A stretch of 64,000 bases of DNA from Melastoma dodecandrum. Taxonomy: Eukaryota > Streptophyta > Magnoliopsida > Myrtales > Melastomataceae. Both the position numbers and the translations under genes were made by a program. This document shows, one piece after another, positions 36,001-49,559 of this stretch. A model generated the notes under the pieces. The model saw only the letters and a list, made by a program, of their open reading frames with translations. It did not search any database and was not told the origin of the DNA. Numbering within the stretch: the first letter of the stretch is position 1; every line of letters begins with the position of its first letter. The stretch covers positions 4,154,001 through 4,218,000 of the forward strand of contig JARUPY010000396.1 in NCBI GenBank assembly GCA_029817715.1, given 5' to 3'.

Positions 36001-36932
36001 ACAACTGGTGGTTTCACAAAACCAACATATTAACAATTAATTGTTAATGTCCAATTCAGTTAACTCCAAACTCATTCAGTAAGCAAAACAAGCAATGTAC
36101 TATACAGTCTCACCAGCAATAGATGGACGCAGCCTCCTATATACTTCGCATGATGACCTTTGAAGGCCCTCACTTGAGTACATAGTGTATCGACGACGTG
36201 AGTGGCCCAATCAAACTTACAAATGGAGCCAACGTCCCTTGTCGCGAGCAGGTACTCCTTCTCGATGTCAAAGGCCGTCGTCGGGCACAAGTAGCTTCCT
36301 AATATGAATAGTACGACCTCTACTTTCCATACGTCGTCCGGAATATCTCTTCTTAGCATACTACTTTCAACTGACTTTAACGAAATCTTACCCCGCTTCA
36401 GATGCTGTTTAAGCTCATCCCGGACGGTGTCCATGTGTCCGCTGAACGGGACACCGACTTTCGTAGTCGGAAGGCCAATCAGTGCTGCCACATCCGAAGA
36501 CAGCATACGGTGTTCGACACCGTCAATTACCATAACTCTCTTCACGGGGTCGAACAGCTTCAGAAGGCACTTCACAGCCTTGTGATGAACTTGCCGACTA
36601 GCCAGATGTAGTAGCCCAGCAAATCCTAACTCACACAGGGCAGCCCTCTTGGCATCGTTAAATGTATTCAGCACAGCCCACAACTTCCGCGGACTACATC
36701 TTGTATACAGGTAATCCTGTAACAATATATCCGCGACACCGTCAATACTACAAAATTCAATAATCAAGACAATCACAAAAGATTCTCGAGTTACCTTCGA
36801 GACACGCACAGCCTTCGCCTTCGCCTTTTCAGAAGAAACAGGTGTGTTGCCTTCCATTCCGGCTTCTGGAATGTCTACCCCTTGTGCCTCGGGTGAAAAC
36901 TGTCCTGCCAAATCTGCAAAAGATCCTTCCAT
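33008..36932 (-). CDS. Ulp1-like cysteine protease (C48) of a Kaonashi MULE
   Basis: On the minus strand, start ATG at 36930-36932 (MEGSFADLAG) and stop at 33008-33010. About a dozen exons join in phase. The N-terminal block (RCSPRKLWAVLNTFNDAKRA ... LGFAGLLHLASRQVH) is the domain usual in transposon Ulp1 proteins. A low-complexity acidic middle follows (34850-35600), then RKPSAFKSSPF and ERKP-type basic text, and the protease: H in ESHWALQ (about 33745), D in IIMDTMY, Q in VPDQMAAG and C in ECGIYVMKFM (about 33405). The family cleaves SUMO-like modifiers; the substrate of the transposon members is not known. The last exon (33008-33170) encodes a Lys-rich tail. Intron ends are GT-AG where I traced them. 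An unspliced reading would look broken. Confidence 0.85.
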
Positions 36933-37549
36933 TTCTGCATCATCCAATAAGTACAAATACACCAAATACCCTATTAAACCGAAGCTAATTAAACTGCGAA
37001 CCATAATATAACCAACAGATGTTCATTTTGTTCGTACAGTCCCACTCAAACAAAACAAAATTAAAGAAAACAAACAACCCAACGAGCCAAGGAGCATCCA
37101 TCACAAATCCATCACAAATCCATCACAAATTAACATCAAACCAAATGAAGATTGGACCCCACTCCACTCATACACAAAATGAAAAGAAACACAATCCAAA
37201 CCATAACAAAAGCGAAACCAAATTGGGCTGCGAACCACATAAAACGAACCAGATCAAACCCACTTATATTTTCGTCAAATTCAACGAAACCAACAAAATC
37301 AAACCCAACCATTCCCACTTCAAGGTACAGACAACACCACAGACCCAATTCAAGTATTACCCAACCAAGTCGAGCCCAATCAGGACGACTACCAACAAAC
37401 AACACCTCATGAAGCCTACCTCCGACTAACAGTATCCAGACCCAAACAAATCATGACGAGGCTGAAGCCGGATTCCAGGAAAGCGCAGAACCCACGAACC
37501 CAAATGACACACGAAAACAAACAGGGGACAACGGCCGATTTCAGGTTTC

Positions 37550-37765
37550 GATAGCGGACAACCCATAAAACCGCAAAACGCACAAACCCATCAACCCGCA
37601 ACAGCCACGAACCCATATAAACCGCAACACCCACAAACCCATAAAAACGCAACACCCACCCACAAACCCATAAAAACGCAACACCCACCCACAAACCCAT
37701 AAAAACGCAACACCCACAAACCCATATAACCGCAATACCCACAAACCCACAAACGACTACAACCG
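37550..37765. repeat. Minisatellite, about 23-27 bp units
   Basis: ACCCATAAAAACGCAACACCCACAA-like units recur about eight times with small changes. The long minus-strand open frame over it (37416-37886, Trp/Val/Gly-rich) is a by-product of the repeat, not a protein. Around it (36933-37550 and 37765-38043) the element has no gene that I can support. Confidence 0.85.
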
Positions 37766-38043
37766 CCCTCGCGCTTTCAGCTTTCCAAACTTCTCCAACG
37801 ATCGGATTTGAGGTATGGAAACATACCCATTTCTCGATTACGTTTATGGAAGCAATGCCAGGAAATGCCAGCAAAAACCCACACAAAAACGGAAGTGGAG
37901 TACAAACTTGATGTCGTCCTCACCACTTCCACCACACACGCACCGTCTTTGGGCCGGCAACAGCAGACGCGGCGGAGAACAAGGAGGAGCAGCAGTCCAA
38001 TCGACGTGCAAGCGGAGAAGTCTTCGATGCAAATGACAACTTT

Positions 38044-38848
38044 CGACCCGTAAAATTAGTAATAAAGTTAGTAACAGGGGTAAACCGGTAATTTCACATC
38101 CAATATAGGTTCGGAGTTAGCTTAGGAAACACTGTTCTACTTAGTAAATTCATTAGTAAACACGTTCATTTTGTAGTAACAGTTTACTAATATTTGTAGT
38201 AAAAACATGTCAAAATTCGTAAATATTTACTAAAAACGTTGGACTTTACTAACAGTTTTACTAACTGGAAGAGTTTTTTACTAAAAATGGCACCACAATT
38301 AGTAAACGATTACTACTTATCGGCTTCCTCGGCACAGTAAAAAGTTGTAAATTTTACTACTTTTTTTAGTAAATTCCTGCTGACCTTACTAAAGCTTTTC
38401 CATTAGTAAAAGTCAACTCAAAATTAGTAAAAAAAGTAGTAAATTTTACTAACAATTTTACTAAAATATAGTTGACTTTACTAAAATACGAAAAAATTTT
38501 CGTTACGTCAACGTACAGTTAGTAAAAAAGGTCGTAAATTTTACTACTTTTTTTACTAAATATGAGTTGACTTTACTAACGGAAAAGTTTTAGTAAAGTC
38601 AGCGAAAAATTAGTAAACTTTAACTTCTATGAACAGTAAAAAAATAGTAAATTTTACATACATTTTTACTAATTCTGCGTTGACTTTACTAAAAGACGAC
38701 CGGATTTTAGTAAATTTTACTACATTTTTACTAAATTCGCGTTGACTTTGTTAGTAACGGTCAACTTTTAGTAAAATTTACTAAAAAATTTTAGTAGTAA
38801 TTAGTAAAAGCACGTAACCGTTACGTGCACGTACCGTTAGCCGCTTCC
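38044..38848 (-). repeat. Right terminal inverted repeat of the inner MULE
   Basis: 805 bp, inverse of 29038-29843 with very few differences; ends ...CGTTAGCCGCTTCC directly before the duplication TATATCTAT at 38849. Confidence 0.95.
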
Positions 38849-38857
38849 TATATCTAT

Positions 38858-39200
38858 CACAAAATCCTAAGGATAACTAAAGGTGATAGAACTCTCTTCT
38901 TGGTGTCTCACCCTTTTAGCTAACTTATCCGCTAGTAAGTTCCTTTCCCTGGGGATGTGACTGATGGAGATGGCTTCGAAGTCATTTAATTACGACCTGC
39001 AATGATCCACGATAGGTGACATTAGTGGGGGCAGTGTTTTTCACCCGTCATGTAGTGGAGTAGGGTCTCTGCGTCTATTTGGATAGCCAATGATTGCAAC
39101 CCTAGTTGTTTTGGTGACGATTTCATGTTTTGAATTTCAACTCTTTGAGTTGTTCGCAAGATATTTTCCATCAATGTGGGACGTTTTCTTTGTAAGTTGT
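38858..39200 (-). pseudogene. LINE RNase H relic, part 2
   Basis: The minus strand of 38880-39110 encodes SLAIQIDAETLLHYMTGE and, nearer the junction, NLLADKLAKRVRHQEES, both typical of the RNase H domain at the end of plant LINE polyproteins. Stops occur between them. It continues part 1 (28899-29028) across the inner MULE insertion and ends before the last eIF2D exon at 39249. Confidence 0.55.
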
Positions 39201-39372
39201 TGATTAATAGAGTTGCTAATTTGTGAAAATCATATTTGTCATTCTCAGGTAAGAAGGGATTTGAGGTTTTGGTCCAAGGGGGCGTGATCGAAGTTTCAAG
39301 TCAAGACATCTTATCGAACAATATGGAATCCCAAAGAAGTACATGGAAGTTCTTGATAAGACCAAGAAGTAA

Positions 39373-40786
39373 TTCAAGCAAAAGGAAGAGGAACCCATCT
39401 TGGTGCCCAAGGGTTGGCGTGGATACATGATGCCAGGAGCAAACCATTGTATGGAAATGGGTTTTGTTTAAACTTGTGAGAGGAATTTTGGCATTAGAAG
39501 TTATACGTAGAGTCGGTAACTTGCATTTAAGTTGGATGTATATGCCTCAGTTCCTGCATCCATTTTTTCCCATTTTGTTTTACTAACTGCAAGACGTGGC
39601 CCGGATCCTGAAACTTTTGCATGGAGTAGAATCATTATGACTCAGGCGAATGCCTATTGGTTTACCTCTTGACCATCGGCCAAATGAAAGGGAGTTTTCA
39701 TTCACCACATGCCGTTTCAAGTGACTGAGCAAGAGAGATCTTATCGATGCTTGCATAGGGTCTATGTATATCTCCTTCTTCCATATGGGAATAATGTGTG
39801 GAGTTAAGCAGAGTAGCCATTCTCAGGTAACAGACCTCCCAGCCAGAAGTTAATAAAGACATCAAGAAACCGGGATGGCATTCTAACAAAAATACCGGTC
39901 AGTCTTTAGTTGGTTCCATCTGCTGACCTATTCCTTTTCAAATGAACTTACTGCCGTTTCTGTGTATATATGCTTGAGTGCAACCATGTATTTTTCACCA
40001 CAGGTGCAGTTTATCACCTGTGATATTCCCTGCTTCAGACAAGTTAGAGAAGAGATGAGCATGGTCGCATTGATTTGGTATGATTAGCAGGAAACACTGC
40101 ATTTCAGTTTGAAACTCACCTCCAGTTTTTCTTTTTGATTCTCCAATGGCTGCAGAAAATCGGCTTCTGCAGATGTGTCATCCAGGAGCGATTCATGTTC
40201 CTTTTCCAGGGATCCAACATCCATTGCTTTAAGTTGCTGCTGGAAGGTTGCTTCACTCAGAATTTTGGCAGAACATTCTTATTTACGGAGGACAAAACAG
40301 TGGGCTTGAGAGATACAACACTTTTTGCTCTCCTATTCACTTCCAGATCATTAGAGAAGGCTGTTCCAATAACTGGTTTTGGCATTTATCAGTTTCTCAA
40401 TCAAAGCGCAACTCCCAGGCAAATCATCTGTACGGCCTTTCATTTGCTTGAGATGCTGACTTATCTGGCAACAAGGTAGCCAACAATAAGGAGAAAGCAG
40501 CAATTAGGATAACAATCAATTACACTTACCCTTAGCATTCCAAAATTTGTTAGGATAACTATTGACTTTGAGCATCTCTGGGAGTATCGCAAGCATATAA
40601 AAATAGGATGATGAGCAACTGGAGTTTTGCGGTTATTGGAACCAGAAGGTGTATGTATGTATACCTCAGTAGTCTCAACAGCAATGAAAGAAGCTTTTAT
40701 CGGCTTTACCTCATTATTAGTAATTAAGTTAGTAAATAATTTACGAAGTTGAACTAAATAAAAACAAAATTAGTAATATGTCTAGT
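39373..40786. other. Non-coding DNA downstream of the eIF2D fragment
   Basis: This stretch follows the eIF2D stop codon and has no gene that I can support. It is probably 3' UTR and downstream host DNA taken up with the eIF2D piece. From about 40711 TTAGTAA motifs resume, and resemblance to the region just inside the inner MULE's ends suggests the right inverted end was originally longer than the left. Confidence 0.5.
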
Positions 40787-41547
40787 AAATTAGTAATAAG
40801 TTTAGTAACTAGGGTAGACCGGTAATTTCACTACATAAATAGGTTCGGAGTTAGGTTCGAAAACACTGTTCTAATTAGTAAATTTGTTAGTAAACGCCTT
40901 CATTTTTTAGTAACTGTTTACTGCTTTTTTTAGTAAAAATAACTCAAAATTAGTAAACTTTACTAAGTAGAAGAGTTTTTTACTAAAAAATATACCAGAA
41001 TTAGTAAACAATTACTAATTATCGGCTTAAATCGTACAGTAAAAAGTAGTAAAATTTAATGTTTTTTTTACTAATTTTTCGCTGACTTTACTAAAACTTT
41101 TCCGTTAGTAACGTCAACGCAGAATTAGTAAAATAAGTAGTAAATTTTACTCCTTTTTTTACTAAAACTGGTTTGACTTTACTAAAATACGAACAATTTT
41201 AGTAAAATCAACGCAAAATTTGTAAAAAAAGCAGTAAATTTTACTATTTTTTTTACTAATTCTGCGTTGACATTACTAACGAAAAAGTTTTAGTAAAGTC
41301 AGCGCAAAATTAGTAAACTCAAACTGCTGTGAACAGTAAAAAAGTAGTAAAATTTCCATACTTTTTTACTAAGTTTGCGTTGACTTTACTAAAAGAAGAC
41401 CGGATTTTAGTAAATTTTACTACATTTTTTACTAATTTTGCATTGACTTTGTTAGTAACGGTCAACTTTTAGTAAAATTTACTAAAAAAATTTAGTATTA
41501 ATTAATAAATTACGTAATCGTTACGTGTACGTACCGTTAGCCGCTTC
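40787..41547 (-). repeat. Right terminal inverted repeat of the outer element
   Basis: 761 bp pairing with 16941-17703; ends CCGTTAGCCGCTTC. It shares motif structure, but only moderate identity, with the ends of the inner MULE. From 41548 to 42000 I see no gene. Confidence 0.9.
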
Positions 41548-41999
41548 AAGGTTAATGTACGTGCCTGAAAAGTAAAAGATTGGCACATATTTATTCTAGT
41601 AAATTCTAACAACCAAAGTATCTGGGAAAAAACGCCGATGATTGGGGATGATGGAAGAAAAGAGCTCCAAGACGTGAAATCGTGGTGTGTCTGTCACTTC
41701 CTTGATCTCGACTCTTCAACATCTCAAATCTTTAAGACATCTTGGGATATGGACTCAGATGTGCTCTTGAACTCGAGTGCTTTGAATATTCTTTGTGCTC
41801 GAGTTGTCAGGTGTCGCTTCGATCTCGATCTCTAGGTAGGCACTTCACTCTCGAATGTCAGAGATGCTTCTCGAAGTTGAGTTGTTGAACATGCCTTCTC
41901 GAATCCGTCTTGTTGAAAATGCTCTTCTTCGAACTTGAACATTTGTCAATGCCCTTCGAAATCGAATTGCCGAAAATGGGAACTAGAGCCTTGAGGTTG

Positions 42000-42720
42000 A
42001 AATTCCCACATGGGAATCGTTATTGTTTTTTGTATCGGGCCCATTGTTTAGGCACAAAGTTCTGAGTAAAAATTTTGCATCCCTTCTTAGAAGTAAGATA
42101 ATCTTTAACAGCGTGAGTCAATGAGACATGCCACTTGTAATATGAACGATGTTTGTCTCTTTCAGTCCGTGGTACTCGATGACTGGATTTCATCTTAATT
42201 CGCTCATTTTGGTGGAGCCATTCGAAGATCTCATCTGCTCGAGACACATCAAAGGAATATTTTCACTCATCAACTGCCTTTTGGAAAGTCCTCAAAGTTC
42301 ATCTAAACTTCAATCCAAGGTTCGACTTGAAATGCCACCTTATGTTCACGAGATTCTTTTTTCAGTAGTGCTTCATACCTTGAGGCTCTTCAAGCTAATT
42401 TAAAAAGGTCCCTAAATCGAGTAACTTCCAAATTCTTTAGAATTCGAATATATAACGCTTTTTGGGCGATGTCCACTAACTCTTTTTAAAGAAAAAAAGT
42501 TTCACCTTTTAATCTTGCCATTTTAAACTTTGTTAAGAATTCGTTTATTGTTCCACCCGGCCGGTGATGCATTCGAGTCAAGTCCACAATGGTAAGGACA
42601 TAATCAAGCTTTGCAAAAGTTGTCATAAACTGAGTCTCTGCATTTCTTTTCAATTTGAAATCTAGTTCGAAATGAGATAAGTAACTGAAAGAGGTTGACA
42701 ATAAGTTCTTTCAAAATGGA
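42000..42720 (-). pseudogene. Ty3 retrotransposon gag relic
   Basis: The minus strand encodes ETQFMTTFAKLDYVLTIVDL then TRMHHRPGGTINEFLTKFKM, the gag pattern of plant Ty3 elements (QF...L..L.Q.PGES...F..RFK). Further on it encodes SYYKWHVSLTHAVKDYLTSK, resembling the CKWH..HTT.DC segment after it, with a Cys replaced. Frames change between the pieces. No protease or polymerase is left. Confidence 0.6.
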
Positions 42721-42836
42721 CTCTTTGTCCCTCTATTAAAGGTGTTCCAGAAATGTCCGTGATCGAGTAAATAGCCACAACGAGTCGTAAATTTCAAAGA
42801 TCATTGTTAACTGCCTCTCCTCTCCTGTTTGATGAG

Positions 42837-45261
42837 TGTTAACCTTGGTTTTGATGATGAGCTTGAGAAGCTATGTTATAAATTCATAGTATTGTGTTGA
42901 TGTAACACTTCGCTTATCTTTAGTGATGAGCTTGAGCAAAGTGTTACTGAGCTACAACTAGCCCGAGCGATACGTTGCTACACTACAGTAAGTCGTTATT
43001 ATTTTGCTACGCTTGCTCACTGGAAATTTGGAAATAATATTTCATTTTGCAATATATTTCAAATTATCTCAGAATATAGTTAAAACAAATATTGAGATGT
43101 CTAAATACGTCGGATAAGCTTTGGATTTTTCAAATTCTTTTATTAGGCAACTCAAAATCAGAATATTGTCTTTTCAATTAAAGATTTGGAAACAATATAA
43201 GGGAAGTTACCGTTTGAAGACTTTCCATCTCCTTTTCTGCGACCGTTGAGCAGGTATCCGCTCAGATTGGTGTGATCCGCTAATATTATGAAAACCAATC
43301 AATGGGAATCGTCCTAATGAATCTGGACACCTCTCACGAAGTTTATCCCATAAAAATCAGACAAGGCTCTCAGATATTATTTTGACAATAAATCATACAA
43401 TGATGACGTGTGCGCAAGAAATGCGTTGCTGTACCGCTTGAGAAGTATGTTGCTACACTACAGCAAAGCTGTACTACATTACTACGCTACAATTACCAAA
43501 ACTTGAGAATAACTATTATTTCAGCTTAATTGCTGTGATTTTATCATACTTATGATAAATTATATTATCTTAATCGGATAATTATGTGCAAGGACCAGAT
43601 GGCTAAGTTTGGAGATATTTGGAAATAGAATATGTAATTATAGCAACATATTCCATCATATCTCATCTCTACGGCCGTTAAGGAATATTGTTATTCCTGA
43701 TTCATCCTTACTAACGATTGAAATAATGATAAGATATCGTTCTGATGGTGATTGGATTAAATCTCACGAATTAGGAAAGTTGATAAAGATTCCTTTCCTT
43801 CTTGGTCGTTGTGACCGTTAAGCAGCTGTCCGCTGAATCTGATTACAACATGCTGAAAGCTGGTTATAGGGAAACAAAATATTTCATTCATTCCCTATTA
43901 AAACTAGACAATGTTCATACACTCTACAACGAATCTGTGTGGTCAGTGTGGTTGTCCAAAGCCTGTGTGATATGTGTGAAGCTTTGAGGAGCTGTGCGAG
44001 CTGTGTGATTGGCCGAGAACGGAAAGTGCTAAGTGATCTCCTGGTTCTTACCTCTCGCAATCTGAGTGTGGGAGTACCAAGGGTTGTGTGCCACCTTGGT
44101 CGTCGTGAGAAGGACTGTGTGTCCTTGGTGCGTTCAACGAGCGACTGACGAATCGCAGTAACCAGTTGCTGACCCATCGGCAAGAAGCCGTTTTTGTCAT
44201 GTCTTTTCACAGGGAAGTCTTGAACTTACGGAGTTTGAGCAGTTAGACACACACTTGTGGATGCATGCCAGAAGTCTCGTGCCTGTAGGGTAGAGTAGGA
44301 GTTGGGAACGCCACCGAAGTGGAAAGAGGTCCTCCCGAGCACAGGGGTGCTGTACAGAATTCTCGACCTCCTGATACAGAGGGACAGTATAGCAAGTCGC
44401 GTGGGAGCCGTTGGAGCTGAAAATTCCACCCTAGGCACTGGGTGTGCAGTGCAGTGGGTCACAGCTGTGGTAACCGTACACGTCTGAACTGAGTGTAGGA
44501 CAGATACCGCGACTTCGTTGTGCGAGAAGTCAGGTTCCGCTGTGTGAGGAACCAATCTCTATTTTATCTCTTTTGTTCTCTGACTCTTTGTGGTTGTCTC
44601 TTAAGTGCTTACAGGCTCATCTTGAGAAGAGACAAAAGCTGTGTGGAAATCATCTGCTGAGCTATTAAGTGCCGAAGCATTCCTCTACTATGAACCAGAA
44701 ACGGACTGCTATTTAAGAAGTCGTTCTGTCACTATAATGAATTATTTGTGAGGATTTATACTTTAACACAACGTTGTCTTTGTGCTTTGATAGACAGGCT
44801 TATGCCTAAGCGATAATGTGTTGTGTGGAAATCCTTTGAGCAATCAACTGTTGAGTGTGAGTATCATTCTGCTGGAAATGAGAAGACGTCAGGAGCTGAT
44901 CATTGCCCAGGAGTGATCTCTTCTTGTAAAGGATTTTAAATCTCACTTGTTGAGATACCCAAAGCCTAGTACAAAAGGTTCATTTGCACCCATTATATTT
45001 ATATAGTGGAATAACCTCTACGGTAGAAAGTGGACGTAGGTCGATTAAGGCCGAACTACTATAGAACAACTGCGTCCCTTACGATCGTGCTTACATCCAT
45101 ACGGGTATCTAACGATCAAAATCGTAACGCTTACAGCGAGCTGACCTCACTTCTGATAAATGCTTTGCTGTGACACGATAAGCTTTCGCATACGCTGAGA
45201 AAGGGCGAAAAAGTGATAAGCACTAATTCACCCCCTTTTAGTGTACATAAACGATCCAACA
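42837..45261 (+). mobile_element. Complete solo LTR, ATGAG target duplication
   Basis: The 2425-bp segment starts TGTTAACCTTGG and ends AACGATCCAACA. It is flanked by ATGAG at 42832-42836 and 45262-45266. It holds the GACGTAGGTCGATTAA block near 45026 and the ACTAATTCACCCCCTTTTAGTG tail typical of long plant copia LTRs. No internal retrotransposon DNA follows, so a full element has been reduced by LTR-LTR recombination. A truncated relative lies at 51690-53562. Confidence 0.85.
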
Positions 45262-45582
45262 ATGAGTATACTAAAAAATAATTGGCAAGAAAACTATGTA
45301 CTTTTTATACAACTCATTTTTCTAAGTGTGATCATTTTTTAATCGGGTGCCGTTTTATGTACCCAAATTTTTATCTCAACATTGTTCTATAAGATAGTAG
45401 ATAATATCAAAGTTGAAGAAGGAGAAAATTTTTCGGGTTGTTACCGGAGAAATGTCCAATAATTGTCCCACGTCCGCCAGAAGAGATGTGTAAATAGGGA
45501 TCTGCCTTCCGAAGTGGCCGACCTAAACCCTTGTACGTCACACACTATGCTAACATGGCAAAAGCAAGGGTTTCGGCCAGTT

Positions 45583-45639
45583 TACCTACTATTGGATTGA
45601 ACCAATGACTCTCGCCATATGAAAGCGATACTCTAACCA
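45583..45639 (-). tRNA. Plastid-type trnM-CAU fragment (pseudogene)
   Basis: On the minus strand TGGTTAGAGTATCGCTTTCA is followed by TATGGCGAGAGTCATTGGTT and CAATCCAATAGTAGGTA. This matches plastid elongator trnM as I remember it, with the CAT anticodon, anticodon arm, T arm and 3' acceptor strand. About 15 nt at the 5' side (acceptor and part of the D arm) are replaced by unrelated sequence, so it cannot fold into a full tRNA. It is probably plastid or plastid-like mitochondrial DNA moved to the nucleus. The surrounding 45267-46734 has no other gene. Confidence 0.65.
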
Positions 45640-46734
45640 GCGGAGCGCAAAGAAAGAGAAAGCGTTCTCATTATCCGAAACGAAGCAGCGACTAGCACAC
45701 GTTGATCAACCACTTAGGGAACAAGGAGCCTTTCTTTCTCGGGTGTCTGTCAACATAGTTGTGAATTCCGACTCATGCGGTCGTTCTCTCCTGCATTGGT
45801 CTTTTCACTCCGCACTCTCCACCATAAAAAAATGTTTACATTACTAAGTAGTCTCCACCGAAATTTTAGCTTCTTTCCCTCTAACAAAAAAACCTGTACT
45901 TCTCTAGAAGGACATTCTCTCCGGATATATATATATATATTTTTATCATTTCGCTAGTTTCATTTATTGTTAAGTTATAGTGTAGTAATTGTTACATTTA
46001 TAGTTAAACTGTAGAGCCCGCAAATTATTTTATTTATTCTACTTTATGATCTTTTCAATTATATTTAATTGAAACTTGCATATAAATCATAGATCTAATC
46101 ACCCTTGATATATGAGTTCACATGAGACAGGCAAATCTTCGGCACCCTTAACACCAGGGTGAAATAATCATACTCCCCCCACACATAATAATTTTAATAG
46201 TATATAAAATCTATTAAATATCTAATTTTCTTTTTTTTTAAAAAAATGAGTTTAGTTTTTTTTGGTAATGCCAAAATGCTTTCCCCCCAATTCAAAAGTC
46301 AAAATTCAAAAGAAACTTGGAGGCTGTTGTTAGGCTTAATCGGGTACGAAAGTTATTTCGTTAATAAATCATCCCTTTGGCGATTTTTCCCCATCGAATT
46401 CCCTCCCGCCGCTGACCAAACACAAACACAATGAAATGCATCGGATATCTCTGTGCAATCCGATTATGCCTTTTTTTTTTTCTTACTTCTACAAACGAAT
46501 TATTACCATATTTTTATTATTCATGTTAAAATAAAAAGTATTAAAACGATTCATTTTTTTTTTTCGGATTTGTTGGTCAAAGAAAAGAGAAATCTTAGCA
46601 GCCCAAAAGACCTCTTCCCCTACAAACACAACACACCTTCCCTCGGCCGTCACCCGTCTCTGTTTTGTTAAACCACCACCGGTTCTCTTCTTTTCTTTCT
46701 TGTTTAATCGACTCAGACCCTCTGTTTATGTACG

Positions 46735-49221
<2,487 letters not shown>

Positions 49222-49559
49222 GGGAATCGAGGTCAGGGGCTTCTTACCATGGATTATGTGAGGTGGGAAGTTAACTTACTTGATGAGGATACTCTGAGCT
49301 TTTCTTTTTCTGAAAACGAAATGCTGAAACATTTTTGCTCAATAAATTTTCCAATATTACGAGTTCAAACCATGAATTCATCCTTTTGCACAATAGTGGG
49401 ATGGAGAGACCCCAGTGAAGTCGATATTCAGACAAGACAGAAGAAAACAACACTGGCTGACATAACTTAGAATCTTCGAATGGTTAAATCAAAGATTCAT
49501 TCACGTGCGTAAAAAGATAGATATGTGCAGCCGCTGCCATTCCCCCAATCATACGGGTA

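Larger units (their letters stand above)
29038..38848. mobile_element. Kaonashi-type Mutator-like element, apparently intact, TATATCTAT duplication
   Basis: The 9811-bp element starts GGAAGCGGCTAACGG and ends with its inverse. A perfect 9-bp duplication TATATCTAT flanks it (29029-29037 and 38849-38857), the length expected of Mutator-like elements. It has 805-bp inverted ends that are almost identical, a FAR1/MULE transposase on the plus strand and an Ulp1-type protease gene on the minus strand, arranged tail to tail. MULEs with Ulp1 genes are known as Kaonashi (KI) in Arabidopsis and as CUMULE in melon. Intact ends, duplication and both reading frames suggest a recent insertion and possible autonomy. 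Confidence 0.92.
17995..39372 (+). pseudogene. eIF2D (ligatin) 3' half, split by two transposons
   Basis: Exon pieces read in order: 17995-18088 (VDALLDNCLLQALYTSVKD), 18431-18539 (SNHVLPCRPAGITLDIKKSS), 19109-19155 joined to 28301 after the retrotransposon (KKEVVLLG / INRNHPDY), on to about 28898 with the SUI1 domain (KKVTRLSGLEVFLGDPESLA), and 39249-39372 (KKGFEVLVQGGVIE ... stop). These match eIF2D, a non-canonical initiation and ribosome-recycling factor with PUA, SWIB/MDM2 and C-terminal SUI1 domains. Only the second half is present. Besides the two insertions there is a frameshift near 28545, a TGA codon at 28595-28597, and a frameshift in the last exon, so no functional protein can be made. 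The long uninterrupted piece 28301-28898 suggests large exons here. Confidence 0.85.
16941..41547. mobile_element. Outer Mutator-like element carrying an eIF2D fragment (Pack-MULE)
   Basis: GAAGCGGCTAACGGTACGT at 16941 is met in inverted form at 41547. The inverted ends agree closely for about 760 bp and belong to the same family as the inner element's ends. Between them, once the two nested insertions (19156-28295 and 29038-38848) and one copy of each target duplication are taken out, about 5.6 kb remain: a GC-rich exon-like leader, the 3' half of eIF2D with introns, and its downstream DNA. Host gene capture without an element transposase is the definition of a Pack-MULE. I find no 9-bp duplication at the outer borders (TCTACGTGG on the left, AAGGTTAAT on the right), so one border may have been rearranged. 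Confidence 0.75.

Noticed and set aside
37416..37886. Trp/Val/Gly-rich minus-strand frame, membrane-protein-like
   Set aside because: It is the translation of a 23-27 bp minisatellite and has no relatives by sight.
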